This document shows, piece by piece, positions 54,666-64,000 of a stretch of DNA of 64,000 bases. Positions within the stretch are counted from its first letter, which is position 1, and each line of letters begins with the position of its first letter. Under the pieces are notes generated by a model. That model saw nothing but the letters and a program-made list of their open reading frames with translations, did no database searches and was not told where the DNA came from. The position numbers and the translations under genes were made by a program. The stretch is from Sphagnum compactum (taxonomy: Eukaryota > Bryophyta > Sphagnopsida > Sphagnales): positions 62,001 to 126,000 of the forward strand of contig OZ234500.1 in the NCBI GenBank assembly GCA_965153455.1. The letters run 5' to 3'.

Positions 54666-55056
54666 TATGTCGCCACAGCGAACGAGCACCCACCAGCGCA
54701 CCATCCACTGGATGCCCGTTATATACTCAGTTGCGGATGAACCTCAAACTGGGTTAACGTTTGGTTTCACCTCAGTAACCAATTGTGTAGGAAATAGCTC
54801 TCATACAGAGGTAGGTACGTAGGTAGGAAATTACTAGTTGAGTAGATGGTTTATACATGGGAAAGGGTTGTTTTTACTACCTACCTAATAACAACCTGCT
54901 TGTGGGTTGTTAGTAGGTAGGTAGAAAAAAAAGGGCAACTGAGCTAACTACCATGGTTAGCTATGGAACTGGAGCCCAACAGAAAACTGTTTCTTGAACA
55001 CTTATCATTCATCCGTCATGCTGCATTGGCAGTTGCTGGTTCACCGTGGCCCCTTG
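54666..55056 (+). mobile_element. MITE copy 2 with 9-bp target-site duplication
   Basis: Flanked by ATGTACCTT at 54657-54665 and 55057-55065. The ends (CGCCACAGCGAACGAGCACC and, at the right, GCTGGTTCACCGTGGCC) are imperfect inverted repeats. The interior contains GTAGGTAGG words and is homologous to 48109-48518 in opposite orientation. A 9-bp duplication is typical of Mutator-like elements, so a non-autonomous MULE is the best guess. No transposase inside. Confidence 0.75.
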
Positions 55057-55460
55057 ATGTACCTTACTATCTTACTACTTACCCCCCAGCGAAAGTTACT
55101 AAACGAGGTACTAACCGAACCAGGACTCTTGACGGGTGCCGGTTAGCAGGTGATGAGCAGAGGCGGGAAACTTGCAACCCGTTAACTTCCCCCGTCCGCG
55201 GCCGCGCCCTCGCCCGTGCGGTCCATTTCTGGGCGCATTGACCGATGGACCTGCTTTGTCCGACCGGCATGGCAACAAATTTGTCCCCATTTCGGCCCAC
55301 CACACAGGAGCTGACACGTCGTTATTTGGCCTCTCGAATTAGCCATTTGTAGCTGACCTTTTTAGTTGTACGTTCAATTTTATCGCCCAATGAGAACGCG
55401 CCAAGAAGTTGTGCGCCTCCAGATCGAGAAGTCCACCGGACTGGCACCAATGAGAAGGCG

Positions 55461-56186
55461 GCGAAGGACGTCTTATCGAGGTTTGGCTCAGCTATGTTTG
55501 CGTCTAGCGCTGGCTGTTGCTGCTGTTTATTGTTATATGCCTGCAGCTTTGTACTACCAGGTGGCTCAGCTGCTTGACACTGTTATCTATCTATGGATGC
55601 AGATCGAGGGTGTCTGTAGCTAGCAGGTTTGCGATCCGCACATACTGTGTAGAAGCTAGGGGGTTTTTTTCCAGAGTGGGTGCAGGTTTTAACCAAGGCA
55701 AAACTTCCAGGGCATGATAACCAGAGCACTCAACCACCACAATGGTTCACTCTGGGACCAAAGGGAGCCAAAGGGAAAACTTGCGACGCTGCCGTCCGCC
55801 CTCTTGCTATTGCGTTGCCGCTTGCTTTCGCTTTGGCCTGGCCACACACACACACATGTAGACACAAGGAATGTGTGCAGTGTGCAGACTGTGAGTGTCG
55901 TGTATGTGTTTCGCGTGTTGCGACGGGACTTGCGAGCGTCATCGCGTACGTCTGGAGCGGGCTTTTCTTTTGCTGCTGTAGCTGTGGAGAGTTTCTTCTG
56001 TCTGGTTGAAGGTCTGTGTAGGATTAGCAGGAGAAGATAGAAAAAGTTTGCAGCCTATCTCCGTGCGAGGGACGTTTTATCGAGGTCTGGCTCAACTATG
56101 TTTGTGTATAGTGCTGGCTATTGCTGTTGTTTATTGTTATATGCCTTAAGCTTTGTACTATCAGGTGGCTCAGCTGCCTGACACTG
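55461..56186 (+). repeat. 122-bp duplicated segment flanking about 480 bp
   Basis: 55461-55582 and 56065-56186 share the sequence from GCGA(A/G)GGACG to GGCTCAGCTGC(T/C)TGACACTG with about a dozen differences. The first copy lies in an open frame with a hydrophobic stretch (LALAVAAVYCYMPAALYY); in the second copy the frame is broken. Function unknown. Confidence 0.7.
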
Positions 56187-56386
56187 CCAGGACAGGGGCT
56201 GTGCTATTCCTAGGACTATGATGTATGTGTACAACTAAGAAGATTGGTTTATTCCTGAGAGTTATTCAGTTGGTGGATTGCTTAGCCTTGTTGTGATATA
56301 TTCTAGAATGGTAGAAAAAATTGGTAAATATTCAATATCAAGATTGAATTTACCTAGTTGTGATTTAATTCTTTCATCTAGTGTAG

Positions 56387-56951
56387 GCATCTAAGGACTG
56401 TGTACAGAAGACATTGAAAAGGTTGGAAGAAAAGATTCATGGAAGGGTAAGCAAATGTTTTGAGTTTTTTGGGTTTTCAGATTAAGGTACCGGTAGCAAG
56501 CTTTGTAGAGAGGGGAGTGCAGACATTGATTCTCGCGGAGTTGCACTGGTTCTGTTTTAGGTACTAAAGCATCTGCTTTACCTCATGCGTTCAGCAGACA
56601 AAATTGTCCAGAAAAGGGTTACCATAACACTTGCACACTTATGTGCTGCTAATGACCAGCGCATCATTTCCATTGAGAACAATGGCAAGTGCTCAATTTT
56701 GTACAAGTGAATTCCATTGCTGCTGCTGTAAATACAATAGAGTAAAGCATCATCTATTGCATGTCTATATAGTGTTATCTTTGACAAAGACTTGTGTTGT
56801 CATTACAGGAATGGAGGTGCTGTTGGAAATGTTAACTTCATTCACAAACCCCAAACAGCAATGCGATGGTGCCCTTGCATTATGCACATTGGCTAAGAAA
56901 GCCACAGCACTCTCACCTATTGATGTGGCCCCACTACCACCAACACCACAG
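56387..56951 (+). pseudogene. ARIA-like: ARIA-like ARM-repeat protein, three consecutive exons only
   Basis: Exons 56387-56446, 56561-56684 and 56809-56951 join in frame: ASKDCVQKTLKRLEEKIHGR | VLKHLLYLMRSADKIVQKRV, HLCAANDQRIISIENN | GMEVLLEMLTSFTNPKQQCD, ALCTLAKKATALSPIDVAPL. This is the last part of the armadillo region of plant ARIA/ABAP1-type proteins (ARM plus BTB; ARIA binds the ABA-response factor ABF2). The intron after the second exon has a GC donor (AATG|GCAAGT), confirmed by phase. The preceding ARM repeats and the following BTB domain were not found nearby; the next acceptor (about 57047) leads to a stretch with no BTB similarity. No stops inside the three exons. A fragment, or a gene with very long introns. 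Confidence 0.82.
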
Positions 56952-57950
56952 GTTTGTGACTTGGTTTCTTTCCATATTTCATTTTCTAGTTTTCCATTTG
57001 ATTTTCTAGTGAACTCTAGTAATGACTGGCATCTAATTCTAATGTAGCAACAAGTTGGCAACCCAAGCGAGAATGTTTCTTCTCTGTATGGGAAACAAAA
57101 CGTGCTCACATTTCATAACTGTACATTGGAAAAGTTACTAGTTCTTGGACTTAGCTTGTAGGCCTTTCTGTAGAGTGTTCTTCGAACAGTCTTTCAAAGT
57201 TGGGCACAAGACTGTTTTAGCAATTTCTGATGGATGACAAAAAGATTTGAAATAGGGCCGTTGGCATCCACAAATACCAGACTTGTTCATCGCGATCGCA
57301 GCGGATGGTTTTAACATATTACGACCGTAAGATCTTGAAAACTTGCCAGGCACGTAAGCTAGGATGCCGAAGTATCGGCACTTGTGAGACCGGGTAAGTA
57401 TTTGCATTTGCAGATTGGTAATTTTTTGTCTTTTGAAGCTCAATGTTATCGTTTTGTGATTTGTGTTTGTGAACTCTACATTCATGAGAGAAGGTTGGTT
57501 TGCTTGCTTATCCGACCCTCTTGTTTTGCATGTCCTTAAAGAGTTCTGTAATATGCAAAGGAAACGACCTGGGGATTGCCCATGGCGATTATGTTTCGAT
57601 GTACATGCTACAGAGTTCGCGAGTGATTGTGCTGGAAGCACTCACCTCCTGAATGGGAGTAGGTTGCGAAAGTGGACGTGGTGTTATATCTTCTTCCCTT
57701 TCTTTTCCATTCTTTCTAAAGAGTCGTCGAGTTCTTAGAAGTACATCATGTGAATGACCTTCGCTTTGTATTTTGAAATGCTTGTAAATGCCATGTGAAT
57801 GCCCTTCATGCAATCTTTTTAAATAATTGTAAATGCTTGTGAATGCCCGTGCGCTTGTGATTCTTGGTTTGTTCTTAATCTCATAGTTATGTTATTGGAT
57901 TTATTGGTTGGTTGTAACGGTTGTCGGAAAGAAAGATTTATAATGAATAA
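56952..57950. other. No recognised gene; long minus-strand open frame
   Basis: 57138-57641 (-) is open for 167 codons with several Cys/His (GICGCQRPYFKSFCHPSEIA) but no pattern I recognise, no homologous copy and no splice context. Coding status is uncertain. Confidence 0.3.
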
Positions 57951-57954
57951 TTTT

Positions 57955-58589
57955 AGAAATCCATTTCAATAGGAGTTCAGTTACATGCATAATTTTTGAG
58001 GTTATTAGAAGAGGCCCCATGAACATTGTTTTTTAGCTGGTTGGTTAGGCAATGTTTGTGGGGGTCAGGTTTTACCCGGTGCTCGTCGACAATTCGGTTG
58101 GCTGATTGGTCACCGAACTTGTTGGCGAGCTCTCTTCTCCCGACCTCAATGCATGTAATCTAATCGCACTGAATCGATGCTCAAGTGAAATGGATTCCTC
58201 GAATTTTAGTGGACCTCAGGAAGGCCTATTGAATCGTCTGTTTGATGACATATTTGGAGAAAATGAATTTGTGAGTTCCTTTATGTTCGAAAATGTTTCG
58301 CGTGTTTGTATAGTTTGTGACTACACCTGCAATGACAGTGGTTGTCAATCGTAAGAAATAAATTTAAAAAATTTATTTCGATGTGAATTCATTTGCGTGT
58401 ATAATTTTTTATGTCGCAAAATGAGGCTCCCGGAAAGTGTTTTTTAGCTGATTTCGTTAGATAATGTTTTTGGGGGGGGAGTAATTCTAGAAACCCATTT
58501 CAACAGGAGCTTAGTTACATGCATAACTTTTGAGGTTATTGAAGGAGGCCCCACGAAAATTATTTTTTAGCTGGTTGGTTAAGCTGACG
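57955..58589 (+). repeat. Tandem repeat E, unit 1 and start of unit 2
   Basis: Unit 1 (57955-58460) carries AGTTACATGCATAATTTTTG, GTGCTCGTCGACAATTCGGT and an open stretch 58106-58354 including LNACNLIALNRCSSEMDSSN and LLNRLFDDIFGENEFVSSF. Unit 2 starts at about 58490 and is interrupted at 58590. The open stretch is kept in unit 2 (59465-59683) with many substitutions, so it might once have been coding. No family recognised. Confidence 0.65.
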
Positions 58590-59404
58590 CGCTCCTTGGT
58601 CCCGGGGTGAATCCACTTGAGGGTTCACCAATGTGAAGTTGCGAAAAGTTGGGACCGAAGGGCACGCTCCCGACTTCCAACTCTAGAAAGGGGTAGAGGG
58701 TCGAGTTGGAAGCCCCGAGATTAGACTAGGAAGATGGACTAGTAGATCAAGCACAAATCTGCATCCAAAACCAACCACAAATGGGTTAGTACGCATTCGG
58801 GAACACCCTTGGGTGTTGGGACAAGTCACGGGCAACTTGGACTACTTGACTCACCACGGCCCGGACTCGGGGGAAGCCACCACCTTCCCCCTTATAGTAT
58901 TCTCTGCAGCTCGTCACGGAGCCTACATCCAAATGGCACAAATTCTTGGGACTCCCGAAATGGAGTCCCGAAACTGTCCTGGCGGGACTCTCGGAACTTT
59001 GAATGGTCATAACTCCCGACTCTGGAGTCCGATCGCAACGAGATTTGAACCAAAGTTGTAGCCCTCGTCGAGATCTTTCCAACGCCATGTCGCACTCTCT
59101 GAGGCGACGTCGGGAAAGGGTCGATTCCCGACTTTTAGTGGTCGGGAGTCAAACTGCCAGTTTGACTCCCGGCCCTTCTTTTACCCATAACTTGGGCTGC
59201 AGATGTCCGAATGGCCAATGCGAGGCCATTTTCGACATCTACGTTTTAAGACCTTTCCAATGACACTAAGAGCACCTCAAGGCGAGGTGTTTTGGGCCTT
59301 GCCGTTGCGCTCTAAACATTCGGGAGTCCCGGAGGACTCCAAACCTCCAACTTTTCCAAGTGTTGGGCTTCACCCCCACACTTGGCCAAAGTGGGGTTGC
59401 GACA
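58590..59404. mobile_element. GC-rich 815-bp insertion rich in TCGGGAGTC inverted words
   Basis: It splits repeat E unit 2: left flank AGCTGGTTGGTTA, right flank AGGCAATATTTGTGGG, which are contiguous in unit 1 (58033-58060). It starts near GCTGACGCGCTCCTTGG and ends near GTGGGGTTGCGACAT. Inside are fold-back words, for example CGGGAGTCAAACTG / CAGTTTGACTCCCG (about 59144-59172), and ACTCCCGAAATGGAGTCCCG. No coding domain or clear terminal inverted repeats; it may be a solo LTR or other non-autonomous element. Confidence 0.7.
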
Positions 59405-60100
59405 TAGGCAATATTTGTGGGGGCCGGGTTTTATCCGGTGCTCGTGGAGAATTCGGTTGGCTGATTGGTCACCGAATTTATTGGCGAGCTCTCTTCTCTT
59501 CACCTCAATGCATGTAATCTAATCGCATTAAATCGGTGCCCAAGTGAAATGGGTTCCTTGAATTTTAGCAAACTTGAGGAAGGCCTATTGAATCGTCTGT
59601 TCAACGACATATTTGAAGGAAACGAATTTGTGAGTTCCTTTGTGTTCGAAATTGTTTCGCATGTTTATATGGTTTGCGACTGATGCCTTGCATCGACAGT
59701 GTTTGTCGATAGTAAAAAATATTTAAAAATTTATTTCGATGTGAATTCATTTACATGTATAATTTTTTGCGTTGCGAGATGAGGCTCCTCGAAGAGTGTT
59801 TTTTAGCTGATTTGTTAGATAATGTTTTCAGGGGGTTTAGTTTTGCCTAGTGCTTGTTGGCGGTTCAGTGAGCTTATTAGTCCTTGAACTTACGAACGGG
59901 CCTTCGTCTTTTTGACATCGTGTAAGTAATTTGCATGCACCAAATCGATGTTCAAACGAAATAGATTTATCAAATTTTAGTGAACGTCAGACCTCGTGAA
60001 GATTTAATAAAATTATGTATTCGAAAGCACATATAAAGGAAATGAATTTGTGAGCTTGTTTAAATTTGTCATGCGTTTGTGAGGTTCGTGATTGCTATGT
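59405..60100 (+). repeat. Tandem repeat E, rest of unit 2 and decayed unit 3
   Basis: 59405-59830 continues unit 2 (LNACNLIALNRCPSEMGSLN, LLNRLFNDIFEGNEFVSSF). 59830-60100 repeats the phrases TTTTTTAGCTGATT(T)GTTAGATAATG, ACCAAATCGATGTTCAAACG and GAAATGAATTTGTGAG in strongly diverged form. The open frame is lost in unit 3. Confidence 0.6.
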
Positions 60101-60924
60101 CCGAGTGAGTCTGTTGTTCTTCTTGCCACAACCACGGCACGAGGATTTTTTGAGGAGTACGCACCGGTGAAGGATATCCATGGATGTTAATATGGGCATA
60201 TTTCCCACTTGAAGGGAATTGTCCAGCTTTGGAAAATGGAGCAGTAGGAGAATTTAGGGTTGTTGGACAAATTTTGAATTCTTGACACTTTATGGCAAGA
60301 ACTTAATTTTTTACGACGTTTTTTTCTTCGGAGAACAATGTTTTAAAGCAATTTGATTCGAGTGGGTCTCCGAGACCAATACAATGGAACAACAAACTGT
60401 GAATGGTATCAATAATAAGATATAAAATATGTAGACGTATGGTTAACACATATGTGTTCTTGGATGGTAAATCTTTTATCTGACACTTGGCAATCAACCT
60501 AAAAATGGACTCGACAAATGGCATCCATAATAGCTCACTAATATACATACATATAGTTTGAAAACTAGCACACAAAAAAGGAAACTTAACCTTAAAAGTG
60601 AAATAAAAATGGTGAATAATTTTAAGGGTAATAAGGGTCAAATTTATGTTCTAGGACCTTCGACAACAACATGTTCGTTGTAGATCAACCACATTACGAC
60701 ACCTTCGCCAAATTGGTCAACTCCCAAAACAACAACTGCATAGCAATGTCAAAATTGAACTCATTTAAATTCAAAAGAAAAATAAATTAAGGAGAAACAA
60801 AAAATTGTTGTGTACTGCCATGTTTTTCAACAAAGAAGGCATGTATTTTGAGCTTTTATTACTCTTGCATCAAGTATCTCCACTAAATAATTACATATAA
60901 TGCGTGCAAAACAGAAAAAAATTA
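60101..60924. other. AT-rich DNA without recognised genes
   Basis: Short frame 60303-60641 (-) has no motif. 60840-60890 repeats in diverged form the words at 60985-61025 (TTTTGAGCTTTCATTACTTT, CATCGAGTATCTCCA), a small local duplication at the edge of the inverted element. Confidence 0.5.
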
Positions 60925-63803
60925 ATTGGGAAGCCATTATAAGTATTTTTTTCATAATGCTTGCAACAATGAATAGTTAATATTTTTTGAGCTTTCATTA
61001 CTTTTGCATCGAGTATCTCCATCGCACTTAATCCTTCGCAAAAAGATTAACTACAAAACTACCACAAGCATTTTTTTCACAATGCCGACAAAGATGAACA
61101 ATTACCATTACGTTGACAAATCTATTTGTTGTCGTCATCAACGTCACCGTGCGCTTTAACAGTCACGAGTAAGTTCGGAGGTGGATTACGAACTAGACTA
61201 TCAAGTTCGGGGAACCATTCTACGTTTATGGGGTGATACAATCTCACGGAACGTCCGTCATAGTGATCTCTTGTGCATGATTCCAAGTATGCGTGGATGA
61301 CGACATGGTCAATCACCCCCAGGTGAACATGGGCGAGAATGTCGGACATTTGCTTTTCGTCGTCATCATTAACAGGGGCAAGCAACTTATGCAGGTCAAC
61401 GATTAAAATGCGATCATTCTTGTTATATTCCCATGCGTCATCTTCCCCGGAGCCTAAAATTTTAAGGATGTGAGATCGAACATGCGAGGGCATGTCCATT
61501 AGGTTTGTAGCTTCGGATTTTCCCATCTGTAAAAACTACGGTTATGAGACTCAAAATATTTTGAAACAGATGGACATAAAATTAACGCCTCTTACGAGAT
61601 AAACACAGATAGAAAACCAACAACAATCGATGATCAACGCACTGCCATCAAAAGGATTGGCGATAACAAAAAAACAATTACGCACCTTTCTAGATAAACG
61701 AGCTTGTGAATTGTGACAAAGGGAACAAGGGCTATGCGATTCAAGTATATATCAACCACTTGCCAAAATAACCTTTGCGTGAATGATTCAATGAGTCGAT
61801 TTTATATTGCATTGAGTTACCTTGAGGCCTGTTTCATTTTAGGCAAAAAATCTTGGCCCACCTGTAACGATACCTTCGGGATCATAGGATTCTCAAAGCT
61901 TATTTACCTCTTTTAACATGAGATCTTAGCATGGTGAAGGACAAGCCCAAAATCTCATGCACATTTTCTTTCAACTACGGTTGGTAGAAAATGTTTTGCA
62001 TGAGATCATCCATTTTGATTACAACGTTATCTCCACCACGATGTAAATCTTGCATCCAACATTTTTGGTTGTTGGATTATTTTCAGAAATATCAACATAA
62101 ATGTTGCCAAGATTTGTTCATAAACACGGCATGCTCGATGTTGGGCGGAAGGAATAGGACGCAGGAGCCGCACAAAAGATCTTGCAATCCAGGTTGATCT
62201 TTGAATACGATTCGTGTCGCAATCGAAATGCTTGTTGGCTTTCGTGCGAATGACAAATCAAACCAAGGGATGTGGTTATGTGCAATCACAAATTAAAACA
62301 TAGCTCAAAGGAACTATTATAACTACTGGTACAAAATCTTATAAGTATTATTGATCCAGTTACATATTTGAAAAACCAAAATAAAAGAAAAAAAGAAACC
62401 CAAAAATATAAAAAAATAAAAATAAGGTTGTCAAAAGTTACAAATACCCAAAAAAAGGTTGTAAAAGAAAAAAAACATAAAAAAATGAGATAAACAACAA
62501 AAATTGCAAGAAGAAAAAGAAGGCGAAGAAACTATGTTTTATTTGAAAACTTAAACCCCCAAAATTTATAAAACAACCATATAGAATAAAAAGAAAAAAT
62601 ACACAACAGAGAAATAGTTTTTTGCGAACATTGTAGAAAACGAAAACCACCAATGAAATAAGAAATATGAAACCAACCTCTCCAGCAAGCACAATAAATA
62701 AAAAATAATAAAATAGAAAATAATAAAACCAAGGGGAAAGTATCTATAAAAAACCCACGAAAATGGAAACTGTACAACTCTAGGAAACAAATATTTAGAA
62801 AACACTAAAATTCCCTTTTAATTTGTTACTTTCTTACTTTACCTTGTCGATAATGAAAATTTGCTAAATTGAACTGTGGATCATTGCCAAACTGGCTACA
62901 TCGCAAAATTGGAAAAAAAATGTTATCCAAGGTTTAGGGCATCCTTTTTCTAGGGGGAAAAAATTGCCCCAAAAAAAAAAAAATCGAAATATAAGGATTT
63001 TTGCCGATTTGAAATCATTGAAAAGTGAGAGATCAAGGGAAAAAAAGGAAACCAAGAATAAAAAGAAATGTGAAAAGGAAAAAAAAACTAAAGGAGGCTT
63101 TTATAGATCTGATGTTGTGTGCAACCTCCTGATTGAATAAATAATAAATTCCCCCCGGTTTATAATGGGGGTATTAGTCAAGGTTGAAAACGGCACCAAC
63201 AAGTTTTGGGAATAGAAGTTTCATGCAACCAATGGGAAGGCTCGGCATACACTCAAGGTGTCTTGTTTGTTTCTTTTGAGTTTGGTCTTGGGGGGGGGGG
63301 GGGAAAGATTTTTGTCATTTTTCCTTTGTTCCAACAGGTTCCCAATGTGTTCCCCATGGGTGTTCCCAATTGCACCCTATTTTAATCCCATATGTTTTGC
63401 TCAAAGTCCTCCCCTTCTCATATATATAGGTGGGCGAAAGGGGGAGGCACTCCATCTATCCATAGAATCTTCAAATTTTTGGGAGGCTTCACGGTTTCAA
63501 CTTTTCGACATGGGCCAATCAAATTCAACAAAAAAAAAGTTGGACTTGTGAGGGGTAAAGGACGGGCCAAAAATGGTGATGAACTCTTTTGGGAGGAGAA
63601 ATTTCATGCAGCCAACGGGAAGGCCCGAGCACACGCCAAAGGTGCCTTACATTTTTAAGTTTGGAGGGGGGGGGGATTTAGAAGAGGATATTTTCCAGTT
63701 TTCCCTGGTTCCCTTTAAGTTCCCAATAAGTTACCATCATGTCTTCAATCTGTTGCCCAAGTTCTCAATGTATTCCCCCAACATGTTCTCCATAGCACCT
63801 CCT
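60925..63803 (-). mobile_element. 2.9 kb element, copy 2 (inverted)
   Basis: Reverse-complement homologue of 43214-46147, about 14.8 kb away. Conserved in order (in element direction): GGTGCTATGGAGAACATGTT (63803), GGAGGCATCC-free gene-poor region with GGGCGAAAGGGGGAGGCACT (about 63432), poly-T tracts, TATAAAA (about 61803), donor GAAAG|GTGCG (about 61686), ORF (61526-61122) and tail. Differences include a 17-bp indel in the region between the TATA box and the CATTGAATCATTCACG word. Outside the boundaries the two copies share nothing. Confidence 0.6.
61122..61526 (-). CDS. Small acidic protein of unknown family, element copy 2
   Basis: A 134-codon ORF homologous to 45518-45976: MGKSEATNLMDMPSHVRSHI, VDLHKLLAPVNDDDEKQMSD, ILAHVHLGVIDHVVIHAYLE, YHPINVEWFPELDSLVRNPP, ending in an Asp-rich tail shorter than copy 1. 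The ATG again follows a TTTTTACAG acceptor, with the matching donor about 160 bases upstream. The frame is intact. Many changes are conservative (V/I, D/E, L/I), yet by a rough hand count over the first 84 codons about 13 changes are silent and 35 alter residues, which is not strong purifying selection. Confidence 0.6.
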   Translation of the reverse strand: MGKSEATNLMDMPSHVRSHILKILGSGEDDAWEYNKNDRILIVDLHKLLAPVNDDDEKQMSDILAHVHLGVIDHVVIHAYLESCTRDHYDGRSVRLYHPINVEWFPELDSLVRNPPPNLLVTVKAHGDVDDDNK

Positions 63804-64000
63804 AAACCTACGACAACTGTCTCGAACATTTCAACAGGTAATTTCTTCCGATACTACTTGACTCCAAACAAGTGCTCCAGTATTTTACTTGTTCACCTAA
63901 TGGGTGTCTGTCGCTCTTGATTGGATAATTCGTGATTGGCTGGAGTCCCTCCACCTCCCTTGACAGCCCCCAGCCAAAGTGAGCGGCGGTGAAAGTACTG

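Noticed and set aside
57138-57641. 167-codon minus-strand frame with Cys/His
   Set aside because: No recognisable zinc-binding spacing, no copy elsewhere in the window, no promoter or splice context; left as uncertain only.

Overview
The window looks like nuclear DNA of a streptophyte (land plant or charophyte alga). It carries a spliced gene for chloroplast Rubisco activase, exons of plant-type MAP65, Dicer-like, myosin, ARIA (ARM-repeat) and AAA-ATPase genes, GT-AG introns with conserved phases, and much repeat DNA. A repeat-rich charophyte such as Chara would fit, but the sequence alone does not fix the species.

Layout. 1-2.05 kb: two direct copies of an A-rich repeat with a degenerate LINE reverse-transcriptase tail. 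2.05-4.5 kb: a pyrimidine-rich tandem duplication, then one myosin motor exon and a duplicated stub of it. 4.8-5.3 kb: a lone zinc-finger exon behind a dyad element. 7.1-10.5 kb (-): a MAP65 pseudogene with introns. 12.7-14.9 kb (-): a decayed coiled-coil gene. 15-17.8 kb: low-complexity repeats and possible exon scraps. 17.8-18.7 kb: truncated copy of the zinc-finger/dioxygenase gene, cut off by a repeat whose larger unit continues to 22.7 kb. 24.06-26.3 kb (-): Rubisco activase. 28-31.6 kb: three tandem units each holding the same Dicer helicase exon. 31.9 kb: one AAA-ATPase exon. 32.2-34.24 kb: the best-preserved copy of a U1-type zinc finger plus 2-oxoglutarate/Fe(II) dioxygenase (TET/JBP-like) gene. 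34.2-43 kb: AT-rich DNA without recognisable genes. 43.2-46.1 and 60.9-63.8 kb: a 2.9 kb element in inverted orientation, each copy with an intact small gene of unknown family. 46.6-54.3 kb (-): several partly recognisable spliced genes, a 1.3 kb minisatellite and a MITE pair. 56.4-57 kb: ARIA exons. 57.9-60.1 kb: diverged tandem repeats split by a GC-rich insertion.

There is no operon logic. The genes are separate, and many are single exons or short exon runs torn from larger genes, so the region looks like a sink for captured or duplicated fragments. The two most interesting items are the multi-copy zinc-finger/dioxygenase gene with a conserved hairpin upstream, and the inverted 2.9 kb element with a conserved TATA, 5' intron and ORF arrangement. 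All family names come from motif recognition by eye; no database search was possible.
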